From Desulfonatronovibrio sp046496945 (lineage in GTDB: Bacteria > Desulfobacterota > Desulfovibrionia > Desulfovibrionales > Desulfonatronovibrionaceae): a stretch of DNA of 5,774 nt. The stretch is taken from the NCBI GenBank assembly GCA_046496945.1, contig JAWOGL010000001.1:1-5774 (forward strand), read 5' to 3'. The translations under genes were made by a program, and so were the position numbers. A model generated the notes under the pieces. That model was given only the letters and a program-made list of their open reading frames with translations. It had not been told where the DNA came from and did no database searches. Below, piece after piece: positions 3,847-5,774 of this stretch (the first letter of the stretch is position 1; the number at the start of each line of letters is the position of its first letter).

Positions 3847-5774
3847 TCACGCTGCCTTCTTATTTAAAAAATTAAAGATGCTCTGCATGAGCTTTTCTTT
3901 GTCCAGCTTTATCTGGTAATCATCTATGCCTGCCTGCTTGCCTCTGGCCACATCTTCTTCACCGGCCAGAGATGTCAGGGCCAGGACCGGCAGATGCCTG
4001 AACCGGTCGTCATTCTTGATATGTTCGGTGAGTTCAAAACCGTCCATAACCGGCATCTCCAGGTCAGTCACCACCAGTCTGATCTGGTCAGGGTTCTCGT
4101 TGAGATAATCCCAGGCCGCCTGACCGTCTTCAGAAGCCTCGGCTACTTCATAACCTTCATCCTCAATAAATTTCTTTACCTGGGCCCGGAAAAAATCAGA
4201 ATCTTCAACCAGCAGGATCTTGTTGGGACCCTCTTCAGCAACTGCAGCGGTTTGTCTTTTTTCAAACCAGTGAGGATTGAGGGTTTCCATGAATTCAAAG
4301 ATATCCACAATCATTGTAGTCCGGCCGTTGAGAACCACAGACCCGGAAATGCCAGGCTGTTTCAGAGTAAAATCATCAATTTTTATCTTGGTTTCAATGG
4401 CGTCAACCGGCTGGGAGGCAAGCAGTCCGATTTCATGACCAGCCATAAAAAACACGATAACCACCAGTTCGCCTTCAAGCTCCAGATGTTCCACCCTGGC
4501 CACTTCTTCCAGAGCGAATATGGGCAGAGTGCCGCCGCGGTACTGGATAACCTTTTTGCCTCCGGCAATTTCAATCTGATCGGCGTTGATAAGCTCCACT
4601 CTTGCCACCAGATCCAGAGGCAGGGCACAGTATTCGTTGGGGCCGTTGTTGAACAGAAAAAGTGACTGCCTTTCTTCCACATCCTTTTCTTTTTCTTGTT
4701 CTCTGGCCAGTTCTTTAGCCTTTTCAGTGCCGGCCACGGATGTAAGCTCTGCCAGACGGGCCAGACCGATGACATCCAGAATCAGGGCTACGCGCCCGTC
4801 GCCCATGATAGTGGCACCGGCATAACCCTCACAGCTTTTCAAATGTCTGCCCAGAGGTTTCACCACAATCTCTACGGATTCATGGAGTTCATCCACTACC
4901 AGACCGTACTTGAATGAACCAGCTGAAACCACTACTATATCAACATCATATGAATCTTCCTGCACCGGATCAGATTCTTTTGGCGGCTTAGCATCAGGTG
5001 GCTGGGTTTCCAGATCACCCTGCTGTTCGTTTTCATGATTTGTTTTGACGGAATTTATGGAAGTAACCTTGGAAGAGGACCTGGGTATCTTATTTTGACG
5101 TTCCAACTGCAGAGTCTCAGCAAGATTCATGAGGGGGATAAGCTCTCCGCGCAGGATAAGGACCTGGGCATCACCCACCTTTTCAATCCTTTCCGGAACC
5201 AGGCTGGCTGGAATCTGGATGAGCTCGTCAACGTTTACCTGGGGAATGGCGAATCTTTCATTGCCTATAGAAATAAGCAGGCTGGGAATTATGGCCAGGG
5301 TAAGAGGCAGTTTAATGCGGATGGATGTGCCTTTTCCTTCTTCGCTCTCAATATCTACCTGTCCTCCCAGGCGGTCCAGATTGCTCTTGACTACATCCAT
5401 GCCCACGCCCCGGCCGGAAACATCAGAAACCTGATCAGCCGTGGACAGTCCCGGTAAAAATATCAGACTGTTCTTGTCCTTCTCAGTCATGGACTTGACC
5501 TGTTCATCGGTTATCAGGCCCTTGCTCAGGGCTTTATCCACAATCTTATCAACAGGTATACCTTTTCCGTCATCAAGAATTTCAATATTGACCTGTCCTG
5601 CCGCGTGAAAAGCTTTAAGCACGATCTTGCCCTGGGGCTTTTTCCCCGCGGCTATACGTTCGTCCGGCCTTTCAATGCCGTGGTCGGCGGAGTTGCGCAC
5701 CAGATGAGTCAGGGGATCGGACAGACCTTCAATAATGGTCTTGTCCAGTTCAACGTCTTTGCCTTCCAGAACAA
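3847..5774 (-). CDS. cheA: CheA-type hybrid chemotaxis histidine kinase (N-terminus outside window)
   Basis: The frame is open to the right edge, so about 641 C-terminal residues are visible. The GTG at 5700-5698 is an internal valine of the conserved LVRNSADHGIE box, not a start. Numbering from the first full codon at the edge, the ATPase domain shows the N box (N27, D30, H31, G32), G1 (DDGKGI, 67-72), F box (FLPGLSTA, 105-112) and G2 (GRGVGMDVV, about 120-129). Two CheW-like domains follow (about 160-345 and 369-504). The first is split by a polar, acidic, Pro/Ser-rich insert at about 224-274. A receiver domain fills about 518-639, with acidic E523/D524, phosphoacceptor D570, T600 and K622. 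CheA phosphorylates itself on an N-terminal HPt histidine under receptor control and passes phosphate to receivers; that HPt and the dimerisation domain must lie beyond the edge. The receptor gene follows 119 bases downstream. Kinase identity is secure; whether it drives flagella, pili or another output cannot be seen. Confidence 0.93.
   Translation of the reverse strand, partial: VLEGKDVELDKTIIEGLSDPLTHLVRNSADHGIERPDERIAAGKKPQGKIVLKAFHAAGQVNIEILDDGKGIPVDKIVDKALSKGLITDEQVKSMTEKDKNSLIFLPGLSTADQVSDVSGRGVGMDVVKSNLDRLGGQVDIESEEGKGTSIRIKLPLTLAIIPSLLISIGNERFAIPQVNVDELIQIPASLVPERIEKVGDAQVLILRGELIPLMNLAETLQLERQNKIPRSSSKVTSINSVKTNHENEQQGDLETQPPDAKPPKESDPVQEDSYDVDIVVVSAGSFKYGLVVDELHESVEIVVKPLGRHLKSCEGYAGATIMGDGRVALILDVIGLARLAELTSVAGTEKAKELAREQEKEKDVEERQSLFLFNNGPNEYCALPLDLVARVELINADQIEIAGGKKVIQYRGGTLPIFALEEVARVEHLELEGELVVIVFFMAGHEIGLLASQPVDAIETKIKIDDFTLKQPGISGSVVLNGRTTMIVDIFEFMETLNPHWFEKRQTAAVAEEGPNKILLVEDSDFFRAQVKKFIEDEGYEVAEASEDGQAAWDYLNENPDQIRLVVTDLEMPVMDGFELTEHIKNDDRFRHLPVLALTSLAGEEDVARGKQAGIDDYQIKLDKEKLMQSIFNFLNKKAA

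Noticed and set aside
3994..4665. 223-codon open frame on the plus strand inside the kinase gene
   Set aside because: It lies opposite the second CheW-like and receiver domains, whose motifs are intact on the minus strand. The plus-strand product has no recognisable family feature.
5698..5700. GTG as start codon of the kinase gene
   Set aside because: The frame stays open to the right edge and the 24 upstream codons encode the conserved CheA segment ending in DPLTHL, so the GTG is internal.

Overview
The window looks like a chromosomal piece of a Gram-negative bacterium, most likely a sulfate-reducer-type deltaproteobacterium (Desulfovibrionales or similar). This placement is an inference from protein style: a CheA with two CheW-like domains and a fused receiver, a receptor with a zinc-binding-type sensor, roughly balanced base composition and good GGAG-type ribosome binding sites. 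No rRNA or other phylogenetic marker is present to confirm it.

Layout. Bases 1-517 hold no convincing gene. The first half of this stretch is packed with nested inverted repeats. Two of them (38-85 and 98-147) share an unusual fold, an outer stem enclosing two small hairpins, and differ by compensatory base changes. Two simpler palindromes follow (180-216 and 224-254). The second half carries a possible promoter, a short dyad and a direct repeat just ahead of the first gene. Bases 518-1567 (+) encode a complete NAD-dependent sugar-nucleotide epimerase, best read as UDP-glucuronate 4-epimerase, which would supply UDP-galacturonate for surface polysaccharide. A perfect 32-base palindrome (1623-1654) lies between this gene and the convergent genes to its right and should terminate transcription from both sides.

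The right two thirds are on the minus strand and belong to chemosensory signalling. A CheA-type hybrid histidine kinase (3847 to the right edge, N-terminus outside the window) is followed 119 bases downstream by a complete transmembrane methyl-accepting chemotaxis protein (1679-3727). The receptor has a predicted periplasmic sensor region that contains a His/Cys/His/His signature spaced as in CZB zinc-binding domains. It could signal through the neighbouring kinase, whose CheW-like domains dock to receptor tips. The kinase ends in its own phosphate-accepting receiver. No CheW, CheR, CheB or CheY gene is seen; they may lie beyond the right edge.

The coding regions are good examples of known families. 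The least explained part is the structured repeat cluster at 38-254.
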